Shown in pieces: positions 1-12,640 of a stretch of 64,000 nt of DNA. The stretch is from Rotaria macrura (lineage: Eukaryota > Rotifera > Eurotatoria > Philodinida > Philodinidae): contig OENT01000019.1 in assembly GCA_900239685.1 (NCBI GenBank), forward strand, positions 124,001 through 188,000, in the 5' to 3' direction. Each line of letters opens with the position of its first letter. Within the stretch, counting starts at the first letter, position 1. Below the pieces are notes generated by a model. That model had not been told where the DNA came from. It saw only the letters and a list, made by a program, of their open reading frames with translations, and ran no database searches. Position numbers and translations under genes: made by a program.

Positions 1-3000
1 TAGGTAATTCGCAAGCTAGATTAACAAGAGTAGAAAAAAAATCGTAAGAAATCTAGATTGAAATACTTGTATTCAGATGAGAAAAGAACGAAAGCATGAT
101 ATTGAGATGATTATTAACTTGAGTGCCATTGAAGAAAATTATATATGCGCAGTAACTTCATATGGAATTACAATTCAGATCGAGCCGAAAGTTAGATGAC
201 TATGACATTTTCAACTAAACGTGATTAAGATAAAATTTAAGTTTGAATTGATCATATATGCGGACAAATTTGAACTGAATAACAAAGTTCAGTGCCAATG
301 GGTAGGAGTTTTAGTGGTTTAGCGAAAGTAGATAAAGTTTTTAAGCAACATATTTGAAGCAACGAACTATAAGTCGATTTTTAAAAAATTGTCCAAAAGA
401 CTTAATTAATGGCAATTACGTCATACTTGTTCCCATGAAAATGTACCGGATAAAATATCCTTGACATTGAATTTCCTCCAAAAAATGTTCCTCTTGGAAA
501 ATTTCTTGTTGATAAAAGATCTTGGAAAATATGTCTCAGAGTAACATGCACTCCATTGGATATGTCTTAAAAAATAGTGCCCTTCCATCTAAAATATTTC
601 TGAGTAACACCACGTATGAAACTCAAGTATATTATTTATTGTACGTGTTTAAAGTTATTGACGTAGACGAATTTGTCACGTATGTGCAGTATGGCTACAA
701 GTAAATAGTCATAAAAGTAAGCAAAAACACACATGGATCAGGTTGTATGCTGCTTAGAACATTTTTATTAGCTTCATAAAATTAACCATATCGTCAGCGC
801 CATCTACTTTTCAGTAAAAGGATATTTTAGATAGATTCACACTTTTCTCAGGGTACTTCCTCATGGGGACGTTTTTCCCAAGACGTTTTTCCGATGAACA
901 TTTACGCCAGGACTCTTTTGCGAATGTACACCTTTAACCAGAGACATTTTCTTCTAGACATTGTTACCGATGAACATCTTGTTCGAGAAATTTTTCCCGG
1001 AATATTTCCCCGAAAAGACATTGTCCTGTGAACATTAATGCGAAGACATTTTATAAAGGACAATACTGATATATACCACTAATCAGAGGCAGCACATGTA
1101 TAGACTGGATGAGCCATGAGCCTCAGGTAAGTTATGAATTTGTAATCTGGGAGAGGTTTATTTGTATTTTGCAATGAAGGAAATAAAAAACCATAGACAA
1201 CAATATACTCGCTATTTGTGTCTTCAAGATTCGAAGTGACACCTTCGGTCTGCTCTGCGTAAAGTCGTTGTGTATCAACTGGATGAATCGTCGAATAATT
1301 TGGTGGACAGACAAAATGACTAGTTCTATTCTATAAGAGGTGCCTTTTTCTATTTTCTGATATATCCATTCTCCTCATATCGGCGAGTGAAACGAACTTA
1401 TTATAATTATTTAAAGTTCGAGAAAATTTTGCATAAGTATATAGTGAAAAACGTTGTTTTTCCTTACTTATCAAAACATATAGTTATCGTATTTTTGTAG
1501 CATTTAGCATAATAATTCTACATATATTCCAGAAAATTATGATACTTCTTTTCTCAATCAAACTGTGATGCTAAACTTAATAGAGAACTGTGGAGTCACG
1601 CTTTTTTAATTCCATTTCTAACTCAGAGAATTCGTTAAGATTGCGACCCCTACTCCGTTTTGAAGATATTTTTCAATTTCACTTCAAACTCAAAATTTTT
1701 TAAATAACTCGGTCTTCCTAAAATTTGGAATTGTTCCTTGTAAATTAACAGCAGTGTGCATGTCCTGTGACATTCAGTACGGCGAACAGATTGATTTCTC
1801 GAATTTCAGACAGGTCATTGACATTGAGCGAATTCCAAATTTGTTGATCAACAACGTTTGAAATAGGTGCTGAGTTTTTATGCGAGAAGAATTTCTAAAC
1901 TCAATAATGTCTGAAAACAACACCAAACAAACCTAAGTTCAGGACCATCGCCATGAAGTTTTTATCAATCTTTGCGTCTTCAAAAAAAGAAACGATTTTA
2001 TCGAAAGAACTTCTTCAGATCTGGAAGGCAACAATAAACGATTAAGTTTTGATCGAGTATTTGCGAGGCAAGAAATTTCTTGTGAATCAGTTGTAGAAAA
2101 AATTCTTGAAAATGATGAAAATAGCTGACGCGACGAGAGTGGATACGATGAGCTGTGTTTGTATATTTCTTTGTGCAATATAGCCACTTTTGAAAGTCAA
2201 TCTACTATAGCTAGTTTCAGATTGACACTTTACTTCGTAAAATAAAGTAACGTAAGATGACCTTCAACATCCTCAATTAAATACTGATTTTGGGATCTAA
2301 TATTGCATATTGATAATAGTGCAATACTATTATCAATTTATGATGGTGAGTGAAATCATCGAAAGGCACCTTTAAGTTTTAGTATTCAATTATTCGACCG
2401 AAACTTTATTAACAACAAGAATGCTAGTCCTCATCCACGCTGTTTATCTTCTAGTTTATCGGATTTTCGCCTTTAATCATAGGAAGAGACGCAATATGCA
2501 CGATGTCACTTTGCTTTAATTGGAAAAGTAAAGTTAAAGTGCCCCCCCCCCCCGAAGCTGGTGGCTTTGTTTTATTTTCTGTTCTTCTATGTAACATGGT
2601 TTTGGCAGTAAACTAGCAATTTTGTTAGCTATAAACTACAAATTTCAAAAATAAGATTTTGACGAAAAAAGAATGGAACTGGATGTAATAATGAAGTTGA
2701 GGCGTGTTATCGACTGACTTTATTTTCAATGTTCTTCCTCCCCTTATAGCTTTATCTTTCGTTCGGACGAGTTGTTCGATCGAAGAGAGAGAGAGAGAGA
2801 AGGGAAAGAGGAAGAAGTTCAACAGATTAAAGAAGATAGGTACAATCGAACACATGACACATAATTATGTGAATTTTACACTCGATGATAATACAAGATT
2901 AGTATGTATACTAAAGCGAATTTATCCCACGTATATACCTTCGTTAAGTGACCGCATTTATTTATATTGCCACAATGATTTTTTCAAGTCCTTTGAATTT

Positions 3001-3976
3001 TGTATTAAAATTGTACTTTTATTCGCGGAAAAAACTTCAGTACCGTCCCAAAAAGAACTTCTTTAATTGATGGCGGCTTCGTGCAAGTTTGAATACGGGT
3101 TTGAAGTCACACAGATAGGTCATTAGTTGGTGTCAAAATGGATCATTTCATAATTATACCCACACACAGGCTCACAATAAAAACCATGAGTTAGTCAATC
3201 ATTTTTGAATCGAGACGATGTAACTTATTCAAAACCAGAGGGGCTACGTATATCCTAAAACGGGTTCGAGTGGTTAGTCTATTGCCACGCAGACAATTTA
3301 ATTTTTTGATACTTTGTAAATGAATGCCATAATCCTTCCGGAGATATGCTAGGACTTCCTAATTTCAGATTTTGATTGTCAATCTAGTATAGGAATCCGT
3401 CTCAATTAGAATTGTCTATTGTACAAGCTGCGGATCCTAGGACTCACTTTCTATTCTGAATTAAGATTATTAAATCTACTGGTTCATATGATTTATTTAA
3501 AATAACGCTATCGCAATATTTATATTTTACGATAGGTAGTGGACATAATCAGAAACATTCATAACAAAATATGCTCTTTATGATCTATCTCTATGTAAAA
3601 TTTCAAGTCAATATTTGAAAGTAATGTTTTCTGTTATTACTGTGAGGGGGAGGAGTGGGTGCGAAATTCAATTAAAAAACCCATAGAAATACACTCTCTC
3701 AATAGCAATAGGGTAACCAGTTGAACGATATGTAGGCCATAAATAGTTCATCTGGATATGCATAGATCCATAGGCTCGAATCAAAAGTGATTGAGAAGTT
3801 GATAATCTTCTCTCATTCGGCTCAAACTTGATTGCGCATCATATGCTGTTCAAGAACAGAATGAGAAAGCGCAACTAGAAAGTATGAAACCTGTTATCAC
3901 TTGAAATGCCTCGATTATTCTTATCCTAATATGTAAAAAGATGTTTTAGGGTAGTGAATAAACTTACTCTGATTCC
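1..3976. other. Gene-free left end
   Basis: I see no supportable gene in this stretch. The open frames present are short, lack partner exons with splice sites, and show no family motif. It holds a degenerate short-repeat patch (about 845-1055), a run of C near 2541-2553 and a GA run near 2786-2801. The rest is AT-rich and unremarkable. Confidence 0.6.
845..1055. repeat. Degenerate short-unit repeat patch
   Basis: A patch in which variants of two short words, GACATTTTT/GACGTTTTTCC and GATGAACATT, alternate about ten times with irregular spacing. It is locally richer in G and C than its surroundings. It resembles the word-array interiors of the palindromic elements further right, but I could not find both ends, so it is called only as a repeat. 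Confidence 0.45.
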
Positions 3977-3984
3977 AGTGGTAT
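3977..3984. repeat. Target-site duplication, left copy
   Basis: AGTGGTAT directly before the TAGGGGTGG tip. The same eight bases follow the right tip at 7382-7389. Confidence 0.85.
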
Positions 3985-4221
3985 TAGGGGTGGCACTTTC
4001 ACTTTCCTTTCGGAAAGGAAAGTAAAATGTTGCACTCTCCTTTCCTAAGGAAAGGAAAGCTTTTTGACTTTCCCTACTTTCCTTTCCTAAAAGAAAGGAA
4101 AGGAAAGCTATACAATTAGCTGAGCGATACGTTTTAAAAGCTTTCATATATATATTATTTGTTTAACATGTGAAGCCTTAACAGACAGATGGTGAATATT
4201 TTCCAACTATTTCCTCATTAT

Positions 4222-4635
4222 TAGGGGTGTCAATTTATATTTACTTTTCATTTAATTTACGAGTAAATTAAATTACCAATAATTTATATTTATTTTAAAT
4301 NNNNNNNNNNNNNNNNNNNNNNNNNNNNNNNNNNNNNNNNNNNNNNNNNNNNNNNNNNNNNNNNNNNNNNNNNNNNNNNNNNNNNNNNNNNNNNNNNNNN
4401 NNNNNNNNNNNNNNNNNNNNNNNNNNNNNNNNNNNNNNNNNNNNNNNNNNNNNNNNNNNNNNNNNNNNNNNNNNNNNNNNNNNNNNNNNNNNNNNNNNNN
4501 NNNNNNNNNNNNNNNNNNNNNNNNNNNNNNNNNNNNNNNNNNNNNNNNNNNNNNNNNNNNNNNNNNNNNNNNNNNNNNNNNNNNNNNNNNNNNNNNNNNN
4601 NNNNNNNNNNNNNNNNNNNNNNNNNNNNNNNNNNN
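4222..4635. mobile_element. Nested hAT-like element, right part masked by N
   Basis: A second TAGGGGTG-type tip (TAGGGGTGTCA) starts at 4222 inside the larger hAT-like element. It is preceded by CTCATTAT (4214-4221). After 335 N (4301-4635) the first eight readable bases are again CTCATTAT (4636-4643). The missing sequence therefore ends exactly at a target duplication, and the gap hides the rest of the insertion including its right tip. The readable part holds a palindromic word array of its own, built on TTTAATTTAC/GTAAATTAAA. The true length depends on whether the N count is real. Confidence 0.7.
4301..4635. other. Assembly gap (335 N)
   Basis: A run of N inside the nested element. A hairpin-forming AT array immediately before it is a plausible reason for the gap. 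Confidence 0.95.
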
Positions 4636-7381
4636 CTCATTATTTCTCGATTTTCTTTCTCCTTCTTCACACTGATCACTTACTAGGCTACCTTTGATTA
4701 TCTCTTATTCAATTCCATTGACCTGGCACGGTCTGCTACATTTTCTGAGTTGTATCTCTCTGGCTACATGGTGATCCTAAGTAGATTCTTACTGATGTGC
4801 TTTTTTTAGAAAAATCAATTATATATTAGATTTTAAATGAGAGTGTATTCTTGATAAAATTGAGTGCCTTCTATTGTCATCGACCAATATTAAGGATCAT
4901 GATCTAAAACGGGATTTGAAGTATATAGGGTAGAAATTTAGACTCTTTCCCCCACAGACCAACAAAAACATTTTATTTAACTAATCAACTACTAATTGTC
5001 TAATTAATTAATTAACGGCCGATCATAGACAGTGGCCGACGGCTTCAAATGATTATCGGAGATCATTTGTAACTAACATTTAATTGAAATGTAGATACAG
5101 CTTTTCCTTCTTGAAGTTCTATACTGTGAAGTAAGAAATTATGAAGTATCTTCAATATACATAAAATGGCTCACTTCTCGAGAATTTGCAGCGGTAATTT
5201 CATCATGCTTCAGATTTTAATTTTGTAGCCATTATGTTAACAACCTTCTTAAAGATACCTATCATTTCTTTGTTGCTTTTAAGCATCCTTTTTATTCATA
5301 TTTTACACGTGCAAGATGAAAAGAAAAATGATCGATATAAGATAGAGAAAACAAAAATAGATGATTTTCCATCAGGTTTTGATCTTAGATCTTGATTTCT
5401 TCTTGTTCACCTTCTTTTCAATTTTTATAGACAAGTGAGCTATTGATGGAGATAAATTGCCAGACTTTCTTAAAAACATACCACAATCCGAATACTTTTT
5501 CATTTTTCACGTTTCTCAAATCTTATTTCAGAGAAAAGACTAGATATTTGAAATTGAATTGCATTTATTGCCCTTATTAAGATATAATATTACATAGGAA
5601 GTTGAGTAACTCCAGAAAACAAACAGCTAGTAGTCTAATTTTCTTCACTCAGAATTCGGCACTAGAGAACACTAATCTATACTAAAGTCACATATTAAAG
5701 AGATTCTCCCAAGTGATTTCTGTTGGAACTTGAGCGAACAGCTTTCCCCTTTAGGTAGGTTTAAAACAATCTCTTCAAAACTTGCGTTACCTTGAACTTT
5801 GAAGTCTATTCTAGTAGATTCATTAATTTTTTTTGTTTGAGCAACGGATTTCAGACTCTGCATACACTAAACAATTAGCTTTCTCACGTCACTCAACTGA
5901 GATGTTCAGATAACTCTGCTTGCCTTTCATGCTGATAGTTGTAGCGAAATTCGCTTTTTTTTATCAAGAGTTTTAAAGTCTAAAAGGAAAAGTTATTCAA
6001 GAAGGCGATCTTCGGCTTCTCCTGTTCTTCAATGTGACAGTTATGAGAGATCGGTTGCACAACTAGATGAGATCGAGTCGTCAGCCTACGTGCGTGAGAT
6101 GTCTGTCTGCAAGATATAAGGAAAATGAAAGCTGTTCTTTGGCAGAATAAAATTTATTTTATCTGTTTATGGAAAACCTATTAATCTTGGCGTATGGCAG
6201 TTGATTCCTCTCATGTGTGTGCTATAAGAATGCATCTCAAATGCGTTCAATAGTAACATGAGCTCATTCAGGTGTGAACTTGATGATTCCCGATTATTAC
6301 AGTAATAGATTTACAATGAATGTACAGTGAAGTTCCTTAATTGTGAAGGTGATTTTCCAAACATTCTAACACAAACTCCTAAGGTTTACTCTACAAACGT
6401 TTTGAACGTCACACAGCTTCTCGCCAAGCGACCACTCTCGAATAGCGGAAGGCACAGCCTATAGCTGTTTGGATTTCTAAGCTACTCAATTTCTTCCACA
6501 CATTCTATTTTAAAACGACATTACAAGTCCCCGCATGTGCCACCATTCTCTGACTCTAGAGATTTTTCTCTTGGGAAATTCAGAAACTGGAAAATTCGAT
6601 TGATTGCATACTATATGAATTATGTATGATCAAATGAAAGCTTGTTTAAACCGTCCAAAAATGAGTTGATAAGTTCATAATTGTATGAAACCTAATCAGA
6701 TGACACTGCCGAAAACACTTTTAAACACAACATAGGGTACACACCAGAAAACATGGGCGTGCAACTAACAAGTTTGGTTCCTCATACTTAGCGAAAAACA
6801 CCCATTTTTTGTCCTTTTTGTGAGCTTAATCACGTTTTTTGACAGTGTTTTCTGCTTGAGAACTGATTAGAAACAACCCACACAGAAAGAAAAGTAATGT
6901 TTTATCTCTATTCCATCTCTTTCACTGACATAAAGCAAAAAGAATCTTCCAGAACTAAGGTGAAAGAATCCTCAATATATTTTTCTTGTTATCAGAAACA
7001 AAGAAAAAGACTATCGAGTTATCCATAGCGAACCCAGAACGATAAGAGTGGATAGATTAGTGAAACCCTGAGCGAAGCACCATTCGAACAATCATTGTAG
7101 AAAAGTGACTTCAAATTTGAGAAAAATAATAAAGAAAGAAAAAAAACAAAGATCCATCAGTGTTACTGATGTTTGGACGATTGCTTGGCCACATTTATCA
7201 TCGTTAACACATATCCTGTGGAATTCTAAAAATATAAAAGAGTTCAACTTTCCTTTCCTTTCTTTTCGGAAAGGAAAGTGAGGGAAAGCAAAAACTTTCC
7301 TTTCCTAAAAAAAAAGGAAAGCTTTTGCTTTCCTTTCCTTTCCTTTCTGAAAGCAAAAGGAAAGTGAAAGTGCCACCCCTA

Positions 7382-7389
7382 AGTGGTAT
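7382..7389. repeat. Target-site duplication, right copy
   Basis: AGTGGTAT directly after the GTGCCACCCCTA tip at 7381, identical to 3977-3984. Confidence 0.85.
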
Positions 7390-8313
7390 TTCAGAATGTC
7401 CAATCTTGGGAGAAAGTGATACGATTCAAGAAACCGATTGCGAACTGTTGCTAGAATTTACCGGATTTCGGAAGGGCCGGAGGGGCATTGAAAAACGTTT
7501 CGAGAATTGAAGAAAGAAGAAATGAATAAAAACGTCCAAACTTTGCCGTGGAGAAAAATATAATTTTGTTTTTGAAGAATCGGGTTGAGTCTCTAGTCAC
7601 CCTTTGCTAGTAATGTGCCTGGTTGAGTCTCATCCATTTTCAAAACATTTTACTGCCTCAGATATGAATACTCACAAGATCGAAAAAATTAGGATTTTGT
7701 TCGATCGTGACTTTTCTTGGAAGTCAAATGTTACAAAGTACATGTAGTTATCGATTTCATGATCACGATAGTACTTGTTGTTCCAAGTGAAATAATTTGC
7801 AATATTTTTAGGAACAAAAAAAAGTAAATCCCAGCAGCCCTTGAATTGGAATGTAGAAATGCTGATGAGTGACTTTACAAACTATCAGTAGTAGACATTA
7901 TACACGTATGTTTTAATCTTGGAGATTCTAGGCACGAATTTTTCATGTCGAGCTAAAAAAAATCGAAGATGGAGCAAATGCAAATTGAAGAATTTTCTAA
8001 CTCTAGGTTGTACCGATTAATTGCATGTCGATCATTCTATAAGAATTCGTGTGTTGTTTGTATATGTCTCTGACCAACTAATACAGATACACATTATATC
8101 ATAGTGCACAAGATCCAACTCATAACGATTACACAGAAGAATCTCACGACTGCGAATGTGACCGTGACTAGATTTTTCTACTTTCTGTGTTGACTGCTTT
8201 TAAATCAGAAAAAGAAAACTCGAGATTCGTGATATAGATAGAATACTATTGAATATTAATAACTATCTATTATTCTAGGCTCCACTCAGTACTCAAGTTA
8301 GTCACATTTGTAC
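7390..8313. other. Intergenic, upstream of the ZZ kinase
   Basis: No gene seen. A possible splice acceptor (TATTCTAG at about 8271-8278) precedes the kinase start codon, so part of this stretch may hold a 5' untranslated exon. No core promoter motif can be named with confidence. Confidence 0.4.
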
Positions 8314-10340
8314 ATGGCTGAAAGGTATAATAACAATGAAGAAATCGATGATTCATCGGAAATCAACATGCATAATACATCGTGTAATGGCTGTCAATCA
8401 TCCCAAATCTACAGTGATCGATACAAATGTCTGCAATGTATAGACTATAACCTCTGTGGTAATTGCTTTGAAGAACGGCGACAAACGAAACGACACTCGA
8501 GTGGTCATGCAAGTGCTCATTTCAAGCTTCCGAATGAGCTGTTTGGTCGAGCAATGCCTACTTCGAATGAAATTACATTAAAGACAATCAATGAGTTTTT
8601 CATCAATAAGAAGCATAAAATTGAATGTAATGGTTGTAGGCAGTCGATTGTTGGTGCTCGATTCAAATGTGATAATTGCCACAATTACAATCTTTGTTAC
8701 AAATGTATGGAACAGCGTGTGACCAGCAAAAACCATCAGAAATCTCATCCATTAGTTGTGGCAAGTGATGAAAATCTAATCAAGATCGATATAGCCGATA
8801 TTCGCAAAGGCGATATTCTTGGTCAAGGAGCTTTTGGTGTGTTGAGTTTGCTACTGTCTATGATTTTGATTCTCTTCATTCTATGAGATATTTTTCATGA
8901 CTATCTCTAGGTCAAGTATACAAAGCTACGTGGCTATCAAAGAAGCGACTTGTAGCCTGTAAGATAATTCTGGTAACACCTCAGCGAATTCATTTGGAGG
9001 AAAGTTTTCGAACAGAGTTAGCAGCTTATGCAGAACTATCCGGTGCCTATATTCTTAAAACCTTGGGCTATGGCGAACATATGATCGGCAATGGGATTAA
9101 AGAATGCTATTTAATTACAGAGTTCATGCATCGTGGAAGTCTTGCAAATGTGATCCACAATCGAAATGAAAAAATTTCACTTCGACGCAAAATTTCTATG
9201 GCTTGTCACATTGTCAGTGGTATGCAGAAATTACACGCTCATTGCATGATTCACCGAGACATTCGCCCCGATAATATTCTGGTTTCGAAAAACTATACAG
9301 CTAAAATTGGTGACATGGGTATCGCCCATGTGTTCAATCCAGCCGAGAAGCACACACTAATGGGTTGCCTACCTTTTATGCCACCAGAATTTCACCGGTA
9401 GAGTTATTAAACATATGCACTGATTGAACCACTACATTTTATTTGTTTTTCATTATTTTTTTCCTCTAGTGGAGATGGGCAATATGATCAATCTCTAGAT
9501 GTGTTTACTTTTGGTTTGACACTCAACGAGTTATTTACCGAAAAAGCACACCAATTTTCTAAATCAACTAAACGTGTCAGACTGATAGAACAAAGTCCAA
9601 TATTTTCTAATATAATTACTCAGTGTATAAAAGATGAATCGACTGAGCGACCTACAGCGGCTGAACTCCAAGATTTACTTGATGGATTTCGAAGAGCATC
9701 GGACAAGCATATTCGAGAGAAAAATTCGAACTATGCGAGTCAAACATTAATGAATAAGAATGCTATCTTGGTGAAATTCTACAAAGAATATCAGGTTCAG
9801 GACAATATCAGAGAGCCGAAACCAGTCTATATGCTACCACCGAGACCTCAAGTAAATTCTGATTTAAGGCGTCAACATTTCGATGACATGATGAAACAGT
9901 TCAACCAATTTCATCTACGAGATTTTCATAAAGAAAAAGATCGACAACATTCTCCACTTCACAACAACAAGTGGATGAAATATTTTGATGATGACCATGT
10001 AAATAACTTTGATCAACAGTTGGAGGTGAATATCTTGAGAGTAGCGCACCAGAGAAAACCCCGATCTGCATCTCCACCACTCAACTTCCTTCGGTTTCCT
10101 GATGAAGGTCATCAACAATTCCTCAATGTTGGAAAACCGAGACGGGCACGAACTCCTACACCATTGTCACCAGCTTTTGATAATCTCGAGCATCGTCATA
10201 ATTTACTACGTGTTAGAGATCCTTTCCATGCGGGTGACATTAAGAACAATATAGAGCAACGCATACAACAATTTCGATTCGACGCTGATTTTGATCGAGA
10301 AGCCGCTCGAGTTCATCGCATGATGCAAGGTTTCAAGTAA
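8314..10340 (+). CDS. Double ZZ-zinc-finger protein kinase
   Basis: Three exons (8314-8836, 8911-9397, 9470-10340) join in frame across two short GT-AG introns to give 626 residues. Two ZZ-type zinc fingers lie at about 24-69 (CNGC, then YKCLQC, CGNC and an H/H pair) and 105-150 (CNGC, FKCDNC, CYKC, H/H). A kinase domain follows at about 162-412: glycine loop GQGAFGQVYK, beta-3 lysine in VACK (about 192), catalytic HRDIRPDN (about 289), DMG in place of DFG (about 309), PPE in place of APE, and ERPT. The catalytic residues are present, so activity is plausible. The tail (413-626) is rich in P, H, D and R and has no known domain. ZZ fingers usually bind proteins or peptides, and the kinase type is closest to the TKL/Tyr group; substrate and pathway are unknown. 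The ATG at 8314 is the first in frame. Confidence 0.88.
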
Positions 10341-11164
10341 AATCATCCATTATCTTACTTACATAACCGAAGAACATTACGCACTTGGAGAATATATGAA
10401 TATAGTGGTGATCATTTTTCAGATGTGCCCTTTACTCTTTGACTGACTTCATTATACAAGCATATTGCTGTACTGTTTTGTATCGAGACTCATAATTAAT
10501 ACGATGGAAAATATTTGCAGAAACTAATGGTTCCAGAGAGGGGGTAGGGGTTAGGAGATCGTGAGTGGTTACTTCTGGATAAAAGTTATTGTTTCTGGAT
10601 AATTTTTGTTAACACGATTATCATTTGCTTGGAATTATATCACTGTAGATGGTATCAATAATGATTCCTTAGTTAAACTTTAATTAAAATGATATCTAGT
10701 CGTATTAGTATTCATAATTACAGTTTTCTCCATCATCGTTGCTAAAACAGTCAGGCACACTTTAGTACTTATACTCATGTATTCTGTAGACCGTAAACAC
10801 ACACATAATTAGAGACATGAAAATTATCTTTCCGGTAATCATTGCCGAACATAACCTGATGAGACCACCACCTTTAATATAAATCTAGGATAAGATTATG
10901 TGATAATTCATTCCTGTTGATATCCTCTGTTTCAAAATGTCATATACATTCTATATAAAATGAATGCTCTTTGCATTCCTATTCTTTTTTTAACAGTCAT
11001 TAGATAATGATCAATTTGGAAGGTAAGTATAGAAGCTTTTGAAACGCACAATCTTGAGAACTAGTTTTAGCACTTCCGAAGATTTCTAAGATTCTGACAT
11101 TTTATTAATTTCCTCGGTATCCTTATTTTTAAAAATCGGTTAATTACTTCTCTTTTCTACAGGT
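10341..11164. other. Intergenic, nothing recognised
   Basis: AT-rich sequence downstream of the kinase gene. I see no gene, RNA or clear repeat in it. Confidence 0.5.
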
Positions 11165-12287
11165 CCATGTGAAAAAATTGGTCGAAAAATCTGATTAAAT
11201 TTGATTTCGCAAAGAAAAATTGATTATAATCCTCAATACCAGATTAATTTCAATGAAATACTCAATGAAAACCGATTTTCATGTTTTCTAATCAATTAAA
11301 ATCCATTTTAATCAGAATAATTCTCCTAAATCAATTAAAAACCGCACCGATTAGGCTTGATTTCGTAAATAATCAGTAAAAATCCATTCCGTTCATGAAA
11401 ATCAAAGTAACCGATTGAAAATCACATCTATTTTAATCGGTTGTAGGAATAATCAGTTAAAATCCATTTAGTCCGCAAAAATTAAAGTGATTAATTGCAA
11501 GAATACTTAACTGAAGACCGCCAGTAAGTTAAACTGAAATGGTCCATGAAAATATAATCTGTCGTAGTCATTTTCATGAATATATGCTAAGAAATAAATC
11601 GAAAGAGGGATTCTTTTTGATTGATTCGATGAGTGGTTCCTGGAATGTTTTTTTCTCAAACCATTTTAAATGTAGTCTTTATCGTGGCTTCGTTGTGATT
11701 ACAAGTTAGCTGATATCGGATATGTTCGGTCTCTATTTCATGGGTATATATGTGTGCATGTTCATCAAATGTTTTCGCGATTGAGCTGTTTTAGAGAGAA
11801 CATCTTTTAAAGCGAGTTAAATGTACTCTTTAATCAAGTATTTTATAATCTACAAATTATGAGCAATGCTACGAAAACGGAAATCCATTCATTTTTTTGT
11901 ATCTGAGCCTCCTTTATGTGTGATGGCTCGTCAACTGTGAAACTCAGCTTTCAAGTAAATTTTCGGAGAAAAAGAAAATCTTTAGCTATTGCATATTTGT
12001 TAATGAGCCTAATGAAATTTTCCAGAAAAAAGACTTGCTAGACTGCAACCATCCTGCCGATAAAGCTAAATATGCAAAATCCGCTCTTATACGACTAAAT
12101 TCTAATATACTATACAGAATAATCAACTTTAAGCCGCCCCCACCCCCTCATAAGTCGTTTTTCGTCAAAGAAAGTCTAAATCGACTGAAATTTTCCGGAT
12201 ATGTTAGAACTGGAGCGACTAGTCTACGATAAAAATTTCAGCCCGAAATATGCAAGTTTAAGGAAGTTATAAAACGAACACTGGTTA

Positions 12288-12640
12288 AAAATGACCCATT
12301 TTCCATCCTAGTTATTTTGCCTTCAACTATGTTTTTTCGAAAAATGTTTTTACCATTCGATAGAGCATGCAAAGAAGCAGAGCATCTCGTACTCCGATTT
12401 TTGAAAAAGCTTTTTTTATGCCCAAAAACGTTTCCACAACTCAAAGTCCTTGAAAAAAGGCCAAAAAACTGCAAGTGAATTTTGAAGGCGATCTTTTATG
12501 GACATAAAAAAAATAGCTTTTACAAAAATCGGACCGCGAGTTGCCCTGCGTCTTTGCGTGCTCTATCGAATGGTAACAATTAATTTCGAAAAAACATAGT
12601 TGAAGGCATAATAACTAGGATGGAAAATGGAAAAACGTGA
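12288..12640. repeat. Foldback inverted repeat
   Basis: The arm at about 12288-12423 (CCATTTTCCATCCTAGTTAT, then CTTCAACTATG, ATTCGATAGAGCATGCAAAG, CTCCGATTTTTG) recurs inverted at about 12489-12640 (CAAAAATCGGAC, then CTTTGCGTGCTCTATCGAAT, CATAGTTGAAGGCATAATAA). Similarity by eye is high, with small indels and a loop of about 65 bp. An RNA copy would form a long hairpin. Open frames on either strand here are by-products of the arms. Confidence 0.65.

Larger units (their letters stand above)
3985..7381. mobile_element. hAT-like DNA transposon, non-autonomous, 3.4 kb
   Basis: The element begins TAGGGGTGGCACTTTC at 3985 and ends with the exact inverse at 7381. It is bounded by a perfect 8-bp direct duplication AGTGGTAT at 3977-3984 and 7382-7389. 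An 8-bp duplication and a tip fitting YARNG are family traits of hAT transposons. Both ends continue into about 125 bp of a degenerate CTTTCC/GGAAAG palindromic array (3995-4110 and about 7250-7375). The interior carries no recognisable transposase; the longest interior frame (5672-5863, minus, 63 codons) matches nothing I know. A second element is inserted at 4222. I infer a non-autonomous copy moved by a transposase encoded elsewhere. Confidence 0.8.

Noticed and set aside
1939..2187. Minus-strand frame, with protein-like readings also on the plus strand
   Set aside because: Several frames look equally protein-like over a short span; no start, family or splice evidence decides between them.
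2704..3066. Plus-strand open frame of 120 codons
   Set aside because: Contains a GA microsatellite read as E-R repeats, overlaps an opposite-strand frame and has no motif or splice partner.
5672..5863. Minus-strand frame of 63 codons inside the hAT-like element
   Set aside because: Reads like protein but matches no transposase motif that I know; too short to support.
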